From contig JBNKLQ010000358.1 of the NCBI GenBank assembly GCA_050292445.1, positions 1 to 5,547 of the forward strand: a stretch of DNA of 5,547 bases, read 5' to 3'. This document shows, one piece after another, positions 5,399-5,547 of this stretch (positions within the stretch are counted from its first letter, which is position 1; every line of letters begins with the position of its first letter). The translations under genes and the position numbers were made by a program. The DNA comes from Leptofilum sp050292445. GTDB taxonomy: Bacteria > Chloroflexota > Anaerolineae > Promineifilales > Promineifilaceae. The notes below the pieces were generated by a model. That model was not told where the DNA came from. It made no database searches and saw only the letters and a list, made by a program, of their open reading frames with translations.

Positions 5399-5547
5399 TT
5401 GCTACCTCCTGATATCTTTACCCTATTGGGTTGGCAGGCGACCCGGGTGATTCTGTTTCCGCTGGTGTTTCTGCTGTTTGCCGTGCCGGTGGGTGAAGAG
5501 CTGACACCCTATCTGATCGACTTCACGGCCAACTTCACAGTGCATAT
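5399..5547 (+). CDS. Exosortase-like protein, N-terminally short, runs off the window
   Basis: From the TTG at 5399 the frame reads LPPDIFTLLGWQATRVILF, then PLVFLLFAVPVGEELTPYL, then IDFTANFTVH, and stays open to the window end. This matches the middle of exosortases (XrtA-like membrane cysteine proteases that process PEP-CTERM-type sorting signals): a hydrophobic helix, the conserved AVP-x-GE turn, and the xDFTAxFTV stretch that precedes the catalytic half. Catalytic Cys/Arg/His lie beyond the window. In the family about 100 residues with several membrane helices come before this region; here the frame closes upstream at 5324-5326, inside the insertion element's hairpin. AGAGGA (5387-5392) sits 6 bases before the TTG, so a short form could be translated. 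Otherwise it is a 5'-truncated remnant. Confidence 0.6.
   Translation, partial: MLPPDIFTLLGWQATRVILFPLVFLLFAVPVGEELTPYLIDFTANFTVH

Noticed and set aside
1..5547. tRNA, rRNA or CRISPR array
   Set aside because: No cloverleaf, rRNA-like stretch or regularly spaced repeats were found.

Overview
The window is bacterial, with roughly balanced base composition. It most resembles an environmental bacterium, possibly Chloroflexota/Anaerolineae. That placement is a low-confidence guess from the gene mix (NarL-type two-component genes, a DUF2804 protein, an exosortase fragment, an IS200-like element). No marker gene is present to settle it. The sequence is crowded with the word CGGCCGTT: nine distinct sites between 359 and 3914, in three different reading frames.

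Layout, left to right. 1-308 is non-coding, with a possible promoter and two interleaved inverted repeats. 309-1322 (+) is a complete DUF2804 protein. It converges on a minus-strand signalling operon: a soluble GAF-like/HisKA_3-like sensor kinase (3410-2220) followed by a NarL/LuxR-type response regulator (2132-1443). The short gap between these two can be read as a 29-codon ORF touching both neighbours. Divergent from the kinase, 3632-4288 (+) encodes a receiver domain tethered to the membrane by one N-terminal helix and a proline-rich linker. Next is a 33-residue single-helix membrane protein (4451-4552, +) with an excellent Shine-Dalgarno sequence. About 230 bases of apparently empty DNA lead to an IS200/IS605-type element of about 0.56 kb, with an intact Y1 transposase on the minus strand and a hairpin near each end. 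Just beyond it, 5399-5547 (+) encodes part of an exosortase that lacks its N-terminal membrane helices and runs off the window.

The signalling block is the most interesting part. The kinase has a recognisable ATP-binding domain, but the usual HDxxxQ phosphoacceptor motif reads HTYYGG. The soluble regulator has E-N where receivers normally have two acidic residues. The membrane-tethered receiver has all canonical phosphorylation residues. One reading, which is inference, is a rewired three-protein relay in which the tethered receiver is the conventional phosphate acceptor or sink at the membrane and the kinase/LuxR pair works in an altered mode. The small proteins at 2134-2223 and 4451-4552 are further candidates for parts of this system.
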